Notes: generated from the letters alone by a model not told the origin. Positions 34,436-43,246 are shown, counted from the stretch's first letter. The stretch is 64,000 nt of DNA from Streptomyces sp. ICBB 8177 (GCF_003144095.1 NZ_NSKH01000018.1:932743-996742), one strand, 5' to 3'. Made by a program: numbers and translations.

Positions 34436-35794
34436 CTAGGCGTCCGCCGCGTACATGTAGTCGCCGGTCCGCGCGGAGAGATGCGCACCGCCGCCGAGCG
34501 GGCGGCCCGGGGGCCTGCGCAGGGCCCGTACCGCCTGCACCCCGGTCAGTGCCAGGAAGGCCAGCCCGACCGCCGGGTAGGCGGCGGACAGCAGCATCTG
34601 CCCCGCGTTCTGACGCAGTTCGGGGCGCCCAGGGCCGTGCGGCACCGCCCAGATCAGGTAGCTGCAGAACACCAGCCCGGCCGCCCCCGCGCCGATCCGC
34701 CACCGCAACTCGCCGCGCCGCAACGCCTCCGAGGCCAGCAGCAGCACCATCGGCACGCACCACACCCAGTGGTGCGACCAGGAGATCGGGCTCACCAGCA
34801 GCGCGGTCGCGGCGCAGGCGCAGGCGGCCCAGGCCGAGCCGGACGGCAGCCGGTCGCCCGCCAGTGCCGCCGCGACGGCCACGGCGAGCCCGAGCAGGCC
34901 GATCGCGGCGGCCGACAGCAGCCAGGAACGGCCGGGGTCGGTGGAGTGCAGGACGCGGGCGATGACGCCGCGCACCGACTGGTTGGCGGTGTCCTCGACG
35001 TGGCCGACGCGATTGGCCTCGAAGATCATCCGGGTCCAGAAGCTGTGCGAGTCGCGCGGCAGCACGAGCGCGGCCGTGCCCGCGGTGACGGCGAACGCGG
35101 TGGCCGCCACCACCGCCCGGCGCAGCGCGGGGTTCCACACCCGCCGCCCCGCGCGCAGCCCGCGCCAGCCCTGGACGACGCCGACCAGCGCGAGGAAGAC
35201 CGCGAACAGTGCCGGCGTCAGCTTGATCCCCGCGGCCACGCCGATGCCGATACCGGCCCAGCGGTGCCCGGAGCGCCGGGTCAGGTCCCACAGCACCAGG
35301 ACCGCGAGCAGCAGGTTGATCTGCCCGTAGCGCAGCGTCGTCCACACCGGTTCGCACCACACGGCGCCCGCGGAGACGGCGAAGGTGGCCGCCGCGTGCG
35401 GCATCCGATGCGGCCGACCGACCAGCCGCAGCGACAGGTGGACGACGACGAGCAGCAGGGCGAGGTTGGCGGCGGTGGCGGCGGCGCGCATCGCGGGCAC
35501 GCCGAGCCAGGTCAGCGGCGTGAAGATCATGGCGCCGAAGGGCGGGTAGGTGGTCGGCAGCTTGGCCCGCGTGGCCACCATCGCGTAGAGGTCACCGCCG
35601 GTCCTGATGGTCCAGCCCTCGGCGCGGTAGACCATGAGGTCGATCATGGAGACGTGGGCGGCCCGCTGCGCGATCCAGAAGCCGGTGAACGACACCAGGC
35701 ACGCGACCGCCGCCACCACGGTCGGCCGCCTTGCCACCGCTCCCCGTACCCCGCCTGTCGGCCTGCCTTCGGCGATGGGTTGCGACGCGGTCAC
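34436..35794 (-). CDS. GT87-type (DUF2029) polyprenol-linked glycosyltransferase, integral membrane
   Basis: From GTG 35794 (CCAGGAG eight bases before it) this is a 452-residue protein with about ten to twelve membrane segments. The first luminal loop has SMIDLMVYRAEGW, whose Asp is the likely catalytic residue of the GT-C fold, and TTYPPFGAMIFTPLTWLG; later segments include VSPISWSHHWVWCVPMVLLL, typical of actinobacterial alpha-mannosyltransferases of this family. It would transfer a sugar, perhaps mannose, from a polyprenyl phosphate donor to an envelope glycan or lipid. A longer frame reaches 35911, but the early residues are Arg/Gly-rich. It lies on the opposite strand between two tRNA-Ala genes. 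Confidence 0.82.
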   Translation of the reverse strand: MTASQPIAEGRPTGGVRGAVARRPTVVAAVACLVSFTGFWIAQRAAHVSMIDLMVYRAEGWTIRTGGDLYAMVATRAKLPTTYPPFGAMIFTPLTWLGVPAMRAAATAANLALLLVVVHLSLRLVGRPHRMPHAAATFAVSAGAVWCEPVWTTLRYGQINLLLAVLVLWDLTRRSGHRWAGIGIGVAAGIKLTPALFAVFLALVGVVQGWRGLRAGRRVWNPALRRAVVAATAFAVTAGTAALVLPRDSHSFWTRMIFEANRVGHVEDTANQSVRGVIARVLHSTDPGRSWLLSAAAIGLLGLAVAVAAALAGDRLPSGSAWAACACAATALLVSPISWSHHWVWCVPMVLLLASEALRRGELRWRIGAGAAGLVFCSYLIWAVPHGPGRPELRQNAGQMLLSAAYPAVGLAFLALTGVQAVRALRRPPGRPLGGGAHLSARTGDYMYAADA

Positions 35795-35914
35795 GGCGGC
35801 GGCTCCTGGGTCGACGGACACAGCCTCCTGACAGTACCCCGACCCACCCGCAACAGCAGCCCGTCCCACCGGCCCCGCCCGCCGCTTCCGGGCCCGAGCC
35901 CGTCCCCCCAATGG

Positions 35915-35945
35915 ATTTGGCGAAAGGCCCCCCGGTCCGTGTAAT
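35915..35945 (+). promoter_or_regulatory. Promoter of the second tRNA-Ala
   Basis: TTGGCG (35915-35920) and TAATGT (35940-35945) are 19 bases apart, about 40 bases before the mature tRNA end, a usual layout for a stable-RNA promoter. Confidence 0.5.
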
Positions 35946-35985
35946 GTTTACCCAGTCGCCGGGCCCGCCCGGCCGACGAAGACCT

Positions 35986-36058
35986 GGGGCTATAGCTCAG
36001 CTGGTAGAGCACTTGCATGGCATGCAAGGGGTCAGGGGTTCAAATCCCCTTAGCTCCA
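35986..36058 (+). tRNA. tRNA-Ala (anticodon GGC), second copy
   Basis: A 73-base alanine tRNA with the same acceptor stem and G3:U70 as the copy at 34187, and anticodon arm CTTGC-ATGGCAT-GCAAG, anticodon GGC. It differs in the anticodon stem and T arm (GGGGT-TCAAATC-CCC region), so the two are not identical. CCA is not encoded. Confidence 0.96.
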
Positions 36059-36477
36059 CTTCCAGGACCCTTGTGATCTGCGGAAACGCGGTTCGCAGGG
36101 GTCTTTTTGTCAGCCCTCCGTGTTGACGCAGGGTCGCTGGGCCTGGGCCGCAAGGGTCTGGCGGAGGGATCGCCCGCCTGTGCTTCTCCGGGGGCAACGT
36201 GTGTGGGGCGACCGCTGGAGAAGCGTTCGTTGCCGGGCGAAGTCCTGGCGGGCCGGGCAACGAGTCCATCACTGGGCGATGGCTCCGCCTCCTCACCCCG
36301 GAAGAGGCCGCGAGGTCCATGGCGGCGCTCGCACGCGATGCCGCCCTCAGCCGCCAGGCGTTCGCGCACGTGGCTCAAGTCAGCAGTGGAGGGTGGGCGG
36401 AGCCAGTCGCTGAAACGCGAAGCCGCAGAGCTGCTTCGGGCCGAAGAGCAGGCGCGCCGCTTGCCGGGGCGGGGCCG
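36059..36477. other. Gap after tRNA-Ala, no firm gene
   Basis: Apart from the terminator at its left end, this 419-base stretch holds no gene I can support. A frame at about 36284-36400 reads like coding sequence for a short while (RLLTPEEAARSMAALARD), but has no ribosome binding site or sensible C-terminus; it could be a remnant of an element once inserted at the tRNA. Confidence 0.4.
36066..36108 (+). terminator. T-run terminator after tRNA-Ala
   Basis: GACCC and CTGCG on the left pair with GGGTC and CGCAG on the right, with a bulge on the left arm, and TTTTT follows at 36104-36108. One of the few classical T-run terminators in the window. Confidence 0.75.
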
Positions 36478-36729
36478 TCAGCGCGCTCCGCGTCCGTAGC
36501 GGCGCTCGAAGCGTTCGACGCGTCCCGCGGTGTCCAGGACGCGTTGGGTGCCGGTGTAGAAGGGGTGGCTCGCGCAGGAGATCTCGACGTCGATCACCGG
36601 GTAGGTGTTGCCGTCCTCCCACTCGACGGTCTTGTCGCTGGTCGCCGTCGAACGCGTCAGGAACGCGTAGTCGGCGGTCCGGTCGCGGAAGACGACCGGG
36701 CGGTACTCGGGGTGGATGCCAGGCTTCAT
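36478..36729 (-). CDS. rpmE2: 50S ribosomal protein L31 type B (zinc-independent)
   Basis: An 83-residue L31 starting [20 protein letters not shown] and containing [10 protein letters not shown] near the middle. It lacks the CxxC pairs of the zinc-binding type, so it is the alternative form made under zinc limitation and able to replace zinc-loaded L31. It is divergent from the L28/S14 genes with a Zur-box-like sequence between them (36822-36836), as expected for Zur control. GGCGATCC-rich sequence precedes the ATG on its strand; the start is fixed by homology. Confidence 0.95.
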   Translation of the reverse strand: MKPGIHPEYRPVVFRDRTADYAFLTRSTATSDKTVEWEDGNTYPVIDVEISCASHPFYTGTQRVLDTAGRVERFERRYGRGAR

Positions 36730-36821
36730 GGGATCGCCTCTCCTGCGGGGATGTCGGTGAGCGCCGGGCCGGGGGACCGGACGCGCCTCGTCGTGCGTGG
36801 TGTCTCCACTCTACAGGGAAG

Positions 36822-36836
36822 TGGTTGTCATTTTCA
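36822..36836. promoter_or_regulatory. Zur-box-like operator
   Basis: TGGTTGTCATTTTCA, read on the other strand TGAAAATGACAACCA, has one half identical to the TGAAAATGA half of actinobacterial Zur sites. It lies between the divergent zinc-independent ribosomal protein genes and covers the likely -35 (TTGTCA, 36825-36830) of the rightward promoter, whose -10 is TACGGT at 36846-36851. The second half is degenerate. Confidence 0.6.
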
Positions 36837-36898
36837 TTAAGCTGGTACGGTGAGGTCCTGACGACCGGCCATCACTCATGCCCCGTTGGAGGGTCACC

Positions 36899-37135
36899 GT
36901 GTCAGCACAGTGCCAACTCACCGGCCGCAAGCCCGGGTTCGGCAACGCCGTCTCCCACTCGCACCGCCGCAGCAAGCGCCGCTTCGACCCCAACATCCAG
37001 CGCAAGCGCTACTGGCTGCCCAGCGAGGGCCGCCACGTCCGGCTCACGCTCAGCGCCAAGGGCATCAAGACGGTCGACGCCATCGGTGTCGAGGCGGCCG
37101 TCGCACGCATCCGCGCCAGGGGAGGCGACGTCTGA
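36899..37135 (+). CDS. rpmB2: 50S ribosomal protein L28, zinc-independent paralog
   Basis: From GTG 36899, with GGAGGG five bases before it, this is a 78-residue L28: [53 protein letters not shown]. Only one cysteine is present near the N-terminus, so the zinc-binding CxxC sets are missing, marking it as the zinc-independent version. It replaces the zinc-loaded L28 in zinc starvation. It is first in a rightward run and its stop overlaps the ATG of rpsN2 by one base (TGATG), so translation is coupled. Confidence 0.94.
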   Translation: MSAQCQLTGRKPGFGNAVSHSHRRSKRRFDPNIQRKRYWLPSEGRHVRLTLSAKGIKTVDAIGVEAAVARIRARGGDV

Positions 37136-37440
37136 TGGCGAAGAAGAGCAAGATCGCGAAGAACGACAAGCGCCGCGCCGTCGTCGCCCGCTACGCCGAG
37201 CGCCGCGCCGAACTCAAGGCCGTCATCGCCGCCCCGCACTCCACCGACGAGGAGCGTGACGCGGCGCAGCGCGAACTGCGGCGTCAGCCCCGCGACGCCA
37301 GCGCCACCCGGGTGCGCAACCGCGACGCCGTCGACGGCCGCCCCCGCGGTCATCTGCGCGCCTTCGGCATCTCCCGCATCCGCCTGCGGGAGATGGCGCA
37401 CGCGGGCCAGCTGCCCGGCGTCCGCAAGAGCAGTTGGTGA
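37135..37440 (+). CDS. rpsN2: 30S ribosomal protein S14, zinc-independent (long) form
   Basis: A 101-residue S14 with [20 protein letters not shown], a 40-residue helical insert, and the conserved end [31 protein letters not shown]. It is the long type without the CxxC-x12-CxxC zinc knuckle, which substitutes for the zinc-binding S14 when Zur repression is lifted. ATG 37135 overlaps the stop of rpmB2. The following gene is separated by 72 bases and encodes a cysteine-rich protein. Confidence 0.95.
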   Translation: MAKKSKIAKNDKRRAVVARYAERRAELKAVIAAPHSTDEERDAAQRELRRQPRDASATRVRNRDAVDGRPRGHLRAFGISRIRLREMAHAGQLPGVRKSSW

Positions 37441-37512
37441 CGGGGCCGCTGAACCGGCGGCTGGCGCACGGATGGCGGCTGAGCGGTTCGCGCGTCCCGG
37501 GAGGTGGTCTCG

Positions 37513-37923
37513 TTGCGTAGGGAAGCGGATGAACTCCGCCCGAACGGACGGCCGTTCACCCTGGTCGTCTGCCGGACCGGGTGTGACGGCCCCGCGGCAG
37601 CCGAGGTCATGGACGAGTTCAGGACCGCGGTACGCGGGTGTCCGCACGGGGTGCTGGTCGCGAGCGGGTGTCTGGGCTCCGTGCTGCGCTGTGACGCGGG
37701 CACTGCGCACGGGTCCGGCGGTCGGGGCGTGTTCGCCGTGGTCCAGCCGTGCGACGCGGACCGCGGCCCGACCAGCCCGGCCATCGGACTGGGCCCCGTC
37801 CCCGACCGCGCGGGCGCCTCGGTGGTGTGCCGATGGCTCAAGGCCGGCTGCCCGGACGACGGGAGCCTTCCGGCGGAGCTGCGCCCAGGACCGCCACCGC
37901 GAACGGTGGCACACCTGAACTGA
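37513..37923 (+). CDS. Cysteine-rich conserved protein in the Zur block (possible 2Fe-2S/thioredoxin-like fold)
   Basis: From TTG 37513 (GGGAGG nine bases upstream) this is 136 residues with eight cysteines: 20, 24, 43, 53, 60, 80, 106 and 113. The order FTLVVCRTGC, RGCPHGVLVASGCLGSVLRC, VFAVVQPCD, SVVCRWLKAGC recalls the thioredoxin-like 2Fe-2S ferredoxins, in which a first Cys pair and an SGCLG turn bind the cluster, but the match is partial. Its place between zinc-independent ribosomal protein genes makes metal binding or zinc sparing plausible. GTG 37504 is an alternative start with no room for a ribosome binding site. Reaction unknown. Confidence 0.65.
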   Translation: MRREADELRPNGRPFTLVVCRTGCDGPAAAEVMDEFRTAVRGCPHGVLVASGCLGSVLRCDAGTAHGSGGRGVFAVVQPCDADRGPTSPAIGLGPVPDRAGASVVCRWLKAGCPDDGSLPAELRPGPPPRTVAHLN

Positions 37924-38073
37924 TGGGCCCAACCCTCAACCCCCCCAACCCCCCAACCGATCGCCGGAGTGGCACGACTGCTGTAGCGGCCCCCGGCGGC
38001 GCGTCCGCACATCCGGTCGGCCTCACCGCCCGGCCAACCGTTGTTCTCATCCCATCCCCCGGAAAGGCCCCCG

Positions 38074-38244
38074 ATGGCAGTCCCGAAGCGCAAGACGTCC
38101 CGCAGCAACACGCGTCACCGCCGCGCCCAGTGGAAGGCGACGGCACCCGCGCTGGTGCCCGTCACGGTCGACGGCAGCACGTACCTCGTGCCGCAGCGGC
38201 TGAAGAAGGCCTACGAACGCGGCCTCCTGCGCCCGGAGGGCTGA
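38074..38244 (+). CDS. rpmF2: 50S ribosomal protein L32, zinc-independent paralog
   Basis: A 56-residue L32 starting [20 protein letters not shown], the invariant N-terminus, and ending [19 protein letters not shown]. The zinc cysteines seen in the metal-binding type are absent. GGAAAGG lies ten bases before ATG 38074; the N-terminal homology fixes the start. It is the fourth zinc-independent ribosomal protein gene of the block. The remnant of a COG0523 GTPase begins six bases after its stop. Confidence 0.94.
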   Translation: MAVPKRKTSRSNTRHRRAQWKATAPALVPVTVDGSTYLVPQRLKKAYERGLLRPEG

Positions 38245-38249
38245 CGCGG

Positions 38250-38462
38250 ATGCCGTACGACCGCCTGCCGGTGAATGTGCTCTCGGGGTTCCTGGGAGCG
38301 GGCAGGACCACGCGGCTCGACCATGTCCTGGCCAACCGCGAGCAGTCGCGCGAGCACACCGGCCTCACCCGTCCCGCCCACGCCAGCATCCGCGTCCGTG
38401 GCACGCGGACCGGGACGTCGCTGATCCACGCCGTCGAAGCCTCGGAACCCGTCGCGGCCTGA
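38250..38462 (+). pseudogene. Decayed COG0523 (CobW/YciC-like) metallochaperone GTPase, N-terminal remnant
   Basis: An open frame of 70 residues beginning [21 protein letters not shown], with [10 protein letters not shown]. This is the N-terminal Walker A region of COG0523 GTPases (normally SGFLGAGKTTLL-HVL-N, about 350-400 residues), but the essential P-loop lysine is arginine and the similarity ends after ANREQ. The remaining 35 residues are unrelated and end at a stop; no G2-G4 motifs, zinc motif or C-terminal domain follow. Full-length relatives are Zur-controlled zinc metallochaperones and are often found with rpmB2/rpsN2/rpmF2, so this is probably a broken member of the same operon. GGAGGG precedes the ATG. 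Confidence 0.75.
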
Positions 38463-38470
38463 CCTCGGGC

Positions 38471-38502
38471 GGGAGGGGCGGATCCTCGCGGCCGCCCCTC
38501 CC
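38471..38502 (+). terminator. Terminator of the Zur block
   Basis: GGGAGGGGCGG (38471-38481) pairs perfectly with CCGCCCCTCCC (38492-38502), eight bases after the stop of the COG0523 remnant. Confidence 0.75.
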
Positions 38503-38668
38503 CATCCGCTCGCCGCGGGCGACGGGCCGTCACCAGCCATACGGGCTAGCCGGTGTGGGCCCAACGCGGGAGCGGGAGGTTTGGGATGGGGGAACGGAGG
38601 CAAGCCAGCAGAGATGCTGGCGGTCCACCCTTGCCCGCCAGGTCGCCGACCCGCGTTCAGGAGAAGCG

Positions 38669-40387
38669 ATGTCGCAGCTCGATGAGGACCGCCGCCGGCA
38701 GGCTGACGACGGGCAGGACAATCCGCGCGTGGTGTCGGGGACGAGGCTCAGGAACTACCTGACGACCACCGATCACAAGACGATCGGCAGCATGTACCTG
38801 GTGACCTCGTTCGGCTTCTTCCTCGTGGCCGGAATCCTGGCCATGCTGATGCGAGCGGAACTCGCGCGCCCCGGGCTGCAGATCGTCACCGAGGAGCAGT
38901 ACAACCAGCTGTTCACCATCCACGGCACGATCATGATGCTGCTGTTCGCCACCCCGACGTTCGCGGGCTTCGCCAACGCGGTGATGCCCTTGCAGATCGG
39001 CGCCCCCGACGTGGCGTTCCCGCGGCTGAACGCCGTGACCTACTGGCTCTTCCTGTTCGGAGGGCTGATGGTCGTCTCCGGATTCCTGGTGCCCGGCGGC
39101 GCGGCGTCCTTCGGGTGGTTCGCCTACGCGCCGCTCAACAGCGCCGTCCACACTCCCGGCGCCGGCGGCGACCTGTGGACGATGGGCCTGGTCACCGCGG
39201 GGCTGTCCACCACGCTGGGGTCGGTGAACTTCATCGCCACCATCGTGTGCCTGCGGGCACCGGGGATGACGATGTTCCGGATGCCGATCTTCACCTGGAA
39301 CATCCTGTTCACCTCGATCCTGGCGCTGCTGGCGTTCCCGGTGCTCACCGCCGCGTTGCTGGCCCTGGAGGCGGACCGCAAGTTCGGCGCGCACGTCTAC
39401 GACCCCGCCAACGGCGGGGCGATCCTGTGGCAGCACCTGTTCTGGTTCTTCGGCCACCCCGAGGTCTACATCGTGGCCCTGCCGTTCTTCGGTGTGATCA
39501 CGGAGATCATTCCGGTCTTCAGCCGCAAGCCGACCTTCGGATACGTCGGAATGGTCAGCGCGACGATCGCCATCACCATGCTGTCGGCGACCGTGTGGGC
39601 GCACCACATGTTCGCCACCGGGATGGTGCTGCTGCCGTTCTTCTCGCTGATGTCGTTCCTGATCGCCGTGCCGACCGGGGTGAAGTTCTTCAACTGGATC
39701 GGCACCATGTGGCACGGCACCCTGTCCTTCGAGACGCCGATGCTGTGGTCCATCGGCTTCCTGGTGACCTTTCTGCTGGGCGGGCTGAGCGGGGTGCTGC
39801 TCGCGTCACCGCCCCTGGACTTCCACGTCACCGACTCCTACTTCGTCGTCGCGCACCTGCACTACGTGCTGTTCGGCACGATCGTGTTCGCCACGTTCGC
39901 GGGGTTCTACTTCTGGTGGCCGAAGTGGACCGGGCGGATGCTGGACGAGCGGCTCGGGAAGATCCATTTCTGGACGCTGTTCGTCGGCTTCCAGACCACC
40001 TTCCTCGTCATGCACTGGCTGGGGGAGGCGGGCATGCCGCGGCGCTACGCCGACTACCTGGCGGCCGACGGCTTCACCACCCTCAACACGATCTCGTCCA
40101 TCGGCGCGTTCCTGCTCGGCATGTCCACCCTCCCCTTCCTGTACAACGTGTGGAAGACCGCGAAGTACGCGCCGAAGGTCGAGGTCGACGACCCCTGGGG
40201 CTTCGGACGGTCGCTGGAGTGGGCCACGTCCTGCCCCCCGCCGCGCCACAACTTCCACGCCCTGCCGCGCATCCGTTCCGACTCACCCGCCTTCGACCTG
40301 CATCACCCCGAGGTGCTGCACCTGAGGCCCGGGACGACGGGCACGGTCGTGCCGACCCCCGACACGATGGGAGAGCAGAGCGAATGA
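38669..40387 (+). CDS. ctaD: Cytochrome c oxidase subunit I, accessory copy
   Basis: A 572-residue aa3-type heme-copper oxidase subunit I with twelve membrane helices. Ligands are present: heme a His in [12 protein letters not shown], CuB His and cross-linked Tyr in [13 protein letters not shown], the His pair in VWAHHMF, and the heme a3/a His pair in [11 protein letters not shown]. It reduces oxygen to water and pumps protons. ATG 38669 follows AGGAGAAGC. The 3' end overlaps the subunit IV gene by ATGA. Subunits II and III are not encoded here, so it must borrow them or work with others; the main copy is presumably elsewhere in the chromosome. Confidence 0.95.
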   Translation: MSQLDEDRRRQADDGQDNPRVVSGTRLRNYLTTTDHKTIGSMYLVTSFGFFLVAGILAMLMRAELARPGLQIVTEEQYNQLFTIHGTIMMLLFATPTFAGFANAVMPLQIGAPDVAFPRLNAVTYWLFLFGGLMVVSGFLVPGGAASFGWFAYAPLNSAVHTPGAGGDLWTMGLVTAGLSTTLGSVNFIATIVCLRAPGMTMFRMPIFTWNILFTSILALLAFPVLTAALLALEADRKFGAHVYDPANGGAILWQHLFWFFGHPEVYIVALPFFGVITEIIPVFSRKPTFGYVGMVSATIAITMLSATVWAHHMFATGMVLLPFFSLMSFLIAVPTGVKFFNWIGTMWHGTLSFETPMLWSIGFLVTFLLGGLSGVLLASPPLDFHVTDSYFVVAHLHYVLFGTIVFATFAGFYFWWPKWTGRMLDERLGKIHFWTLFVGFQTTFLVMHWLGEAGMPRRYADYLAADGFTTLNTISSIGAFLLGMSTLPFLYNVWKTAKYAPKVEVDDPWGFGRSLEWATSCPPPRHNFHALPRIRSDSPAFDLHHPEVLHLRPGTTGTVVPTPDTMGEQSE

Positions 40388-40770
40388 AGGCCGAGGCGTA
40401 CCTGTTCGGCGGCGTCGCCGCCTTCTTCCTGGTCACCGACGTCATCTACACCTGGTTCGCCAAGGAGCCGGCCGGCACCGCCGCGCTGACCGTGTCGTTC
40501 CTGATGGCGACGATCATCTCGTTCTTCTTCGCCATGACCTACCGGCGCAAGGGCCGCAGGCCCGAGGACGTCCAGGACTCGGAGATCCGGGACCGCGCCG
40601 GGCCGCTGGACTTCTTCCCGCCGCACAGCGGCTACCCGCCGATGACCGGGCTGGGCTTCGCGCTCCTCGGTGTCGGGATCATCTACGGGCTCTGGCTGTT
40701 CCTCATCGCGCTCGGCATCCTGGCCGCGGGCGTCATCGGCATGGTCTTCGAGTTCAACGGGCACGACTGA
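40384..40770 (+). CDS. ctaF: Cytochrome c oxidase subunit IV (actinobacterial)
   Basis: A 128-residue protein with four membrane helices in two pairs: [40 protein letters not shown], then after a loop ([16 protein letters not shown]) two more. This is the small subunit IV found in actinobacterial aa3 oxidases and in the bc1-aa3 supercomplex. ATG 40384 overlaps the ctaD stop, so the two are co-translated. It is convergent with the cytochrome b gene that follows, and the pair presumably forms part of one accessory respiratory branch. Confidence 0.93.
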   Translation: MKAEAYLFGGVAAFFLVTDVIYTWFAKEPAGTAALTVSFLMATIISFFFAMTYRRKGRRPEDVQDSEIRDRAGPLDFFPPHSGYPPMTGLGFALLGVGIIYGLWLFLIALGILAAGVIGMVFEFNGHD

Positions 40771-40866
40771 CCGCGAGCGCCCTGCCCGCCGACCGGGAAC
40801 CCCTGTCCGCGGACGGGCCCGTGCCGGCGGCCGGTCCTCGGCGGTCGCCCGCCGGTCGGGCCGGCG

Positions 40867-42498
40867 CTACTCGTCGGACTCGGCCACGGGTTCGGCGAGC
40901 CTGGCGGCGATCTCCCGCCGTTCGTCCTTCGTCACGGGCATCTGGACCGAGTCCCGGTAGTACCAGCCGCTGAGGAGCGCCCTCAGCCGCTCCCCGCGCG
41001 GGGCGTCGCCCGTGGGGCGGGGCAGGGGCCGGGGCACCTCCCGGACGACGAGCCGGTAGCGGTCCGCGGCCGAGACCGGGCGATGGCTCTCACCGAGCGC
41101 GCCCGAGACGTTCTGGCTGACCTTGCCGGTCTCGTGGCCCTCCGTCAGCAGCCGGCGGTCGTGGGCCTGCAACGCCAGGCAGATCCGCTTGGTGACGAGG
41201 AAGCCGATCACCGGTCCGACGATCACGGCGACCCGGAAGATCCACGTCAGCGCGTTGACCGACCACCGGAAGCTGTAAGCGATGACGTCGTTCCCGCCCG
41301 CCAGCAGCAACACCGCGTAGAAGACGATGGCGGCGACCCCCAGGCCCGTACGGGTAGGGCGGTCCCGGGGGCGGTCCAGCAGGTGATGCTCCGACAGGTC
41401 CCCGGTCACCCACTTCTCGAAGAACGGGTAGAGGTAGAGCACCAGGAACAGCACGGCCGGCAGGATCACCGCGGGGATCAGGACGTTCCACATGATCGTG
41501 TGGCCCGCCACGTTGTTCTCCGACGGCGGCATGATCCGCAGGGCGCCTTCGAGGAAGCCCACGTACCAGTCCGGCTGGGCGTCGGTGGCCGCCGTGTCGG
41601 GCACGTAGGGGCCGTAGTTCCAGATGGGGTTGATCTGCCCCACCGCCGCCAGGGCGGCCAGCACTCCGGAGACCATCAGGAACAAGCCGGTCGACTTCGC
41701 CATGAAGTGCGGGAACATCGGCTGGCCCACCACGTTGCGGTTGGTCTTCCCGCGTGCCGCCCACTGCGTGTGCTTGAGGTAGACCACCAGGACCAGGTGA
41801 GCGGCGATCAGCGCCACCAGCAGGCCGGGGACGAGGAGTACGTGGACGGCGTACAGCCGGGGGATGATCGCGTGCCCGGGGTAGGAGCCGCGCCACAGGA
41901 AGTAGGCCAGGTAGGTCCCGACGACGGGAATGGACAGCACGATGCTGTTCGCCGTGCGCAGGCCCGTACCCGACAGCAGGTCGTCGGGGAGGGAGTAGCC
42001 GCAGAAGCCCTCCAGCAGCGCCAGGAGGAAGAGCGTCACCCCGACGACCCAGTTGATCTCCCGGGGCCTGCGGAACGCCCCGGTGAAGAACACCCTCAAC
42101 ATGTGCACGCCGATGGCGGACACGAAGACCAGCGCGGCCCAGTGGTGCATCTGACGGATCAGCAGACCGCCGCGTACGTCGAAGCTGATGTCCAGGGTGG
42201 AGGAGTAGGCGTCGGTGACGACCAGGCCGCGCAGGGGCGCGTACGAACCGTGGTAGACCTGCTCGCTCATACTGGGCACGAAGAAGAGCGTCAGGTACAC
42301 ACCCGTCAGGAGCAGTACGGCGAAGCTGTAGAGGGCCAGTTCTCCCAGCAGGAAGGACCAGTGGTCGGGGAAGGCCTTGCGCAGCAGTTCCCGGCCCGCC
42401 TCGGCGGCCGGCAGCCGCCGGTCGAGTGCCTCGAACCCCGTGACCGCCTTCTCCCGTGCCTTCTCCTCGACCCTGGCCTTCTTCTGACGCCCCAGCAT
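40867..42498 (-). CDS. qcrB: Cytochrome b subunit of the bc1 complex, accessory copy
   Basis: From ATG 42498 this is 543 residues with about eight helices in the core and a C-terminal extension. Heme b ligands are seen in IRQMHHWAALVFVSAIGVHMLR and in AVHVLLVPGLLVALIAAHL; the quinol-site motif appears as MPPSENNVAGHT (PxxW/PEWY-like region) ahead of the second half. It would oxidise menaquinol in the cytochrome bc1 complex. QcrA (Rieske) and QcrC genes are absent here. It faces the ctaD-ctaF pair tail to tail, an unusual separation for a functional set. The longer frame to 42612 is Arg/Pro-rich and rejected. Confidence 0.93.
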   Translation of the reverse strand: MLGRQKKARVEEKAREKAVTGFEALDRRLPAAEAGRELLRKAFPDHWSFLLGELALYSFAVLLLTGVYLTLFFVPSMSEQVYHGSYAPLRGLVVTDAYSSTLDISFDVRGGLLIRQMHHWAALVFVSAIGVHMLRVFFTGAFRRPREINWVVGVTLFLLALLEGFCGYSLPDDLLSGTGLRTANSIVLSIPVVGTYLAYFLWRGSYPGHAIIPRLYAVHVLLVPGLLVALIAAHLVLVVYLKHTQWAARGKTNRNVVGQPMFPHFMAKSTGLFLMVSGVLAALAAVGQINPIWNYGPYVPDTAATDAQPDWYVGFLEGALRIMPPSENNVAGHTIMWNVLIPAVILPAVLFLVLYLYPFFEKWVTGDLSEHHLLDRPRDRPTRTGLGVAAIVFYAVLLLAGGNDVIAYSFRWSVNALTWIFRVAVIVGPVIGFLVTKRICLALQAHDRRLLTEGHETGKVSQNVSGALGESHRPVSAADRYRLVVREVPRPLPRPTGDAPRGERLRALLSGWYYRDSVQMPVTKDERREIAARLAEPVAESDE

Positions 42499-42645
42499 CC
42501 GCCACGCTCCCCATCCGCTTCCGTCGGCTGAGGAATGGGTAACCGGATCCGGCCGCCTCGAACCCGGCCGCGTCGGGCCGGGCGCACGCCACGCATGCGG
42601 GCCGGGGCGCACGGCACGGGGGCGGGCCGCGGCCCGCCGAACGTC

Positions 42646-43182
42646 TCACCAGCCGACGTCGGTCCCGCGCCGGCCCTCCGCGAGCGGCTCGTCCCCGGCC
42701 CGGGCGAAGGCCTGCAACGCCTCGATCAGTCCGCCGCGTTGGGTACGCGGCATGCCGGCGACGATGCGCGCGATCTCCGCACGGCGCCGTTCGGTCGCCT
42801 CGCCGACCACGCGGCGGCCCGCCTCGGTGAGGCTGATGAGGATCTCGCGCCGGTTGGCGGGGCTCGGCGCGCGGTCGAGCATGCCGGCGGTCGCCAGCCG
42901 GTCGACCATGCGCATCGCGGTGGAGGGGATCACGTCGAGGTGCTCGCCGAGCCGGGAGATGTTCATCGGGCCGCGGGTGTCCAGGACCACCAGCATGCGG
43001 AACTGCGGCAGGGTGAGCGTCTCCTCGACGGAGGCCAGGGAACGGGCGGACACCGCCACGAGCAGCCGGGAGGCGGTGAGGACGGCCGTGACGACCTCGT
43101 CGGCCGCGTCGTCGTGGGCCCCGCCGTCCTCGGGCTCGTCGGCGCGAGGGGGGCGGTCGGTGGTGGGCGCGCGCTTGGACAT
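42646..43182 (-). CDS. MarR-family transcriptional regulator
   Basis: A 178-residue winged-helix regulator. The body contains FRMLVVLDTRGPMNISRLGE, the recognition helix VIPSTAMRMVDRLATAGML and the wing SPANRREILISLTEAGRRVV, all typical of MarR proteins; length is slightly above usual because of polar ends. It is divergent from the ClC antiporter, and two inverted repeats (43247-43281) lie in the promoter between them, so it probably represses itself and the antiporter. The ligand is unknown, but acid or antimicrobial stress signals are common for the family. Confidence 0.9.
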   Translation of the reverse strand: MSKRAPTTDRPPRADEPEDGGAHDDAADEVVTAVLTASRLLVAVSARSLASVEETLTLPQFRMLVVLDTRGPMNISRLGEHLDVIPSTAMRMVDRLATAGMLDRAPSPANRREILISLTEAGRRVVGEATERRRAEIARIVAGMPRTQRGGLIEALQAFARAGDEPLAEGRRGTDVGW

Positions 43183-43246
43183 GCCCCCTTTCTACCCCGT
43201 CGCGCCGCCCGCCGGAGGACCCGCGGTCTCACGGATCGGACGGGTT

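Noticed and set aside
35795-35911. Longer N-terminus of the GT87-type protein
   Set aside because: The added 39 residues are Arg/Gly-rich; GTG 35794 has a well-spaced AGGAG.
36199-36840. Gene between the second tRNA-Ala and rpmE2
   Set aside because: The frame crosses the rpmE2 gene on the other strand, lacks a ribosome binding site and shows no sustained protein-like pattern.
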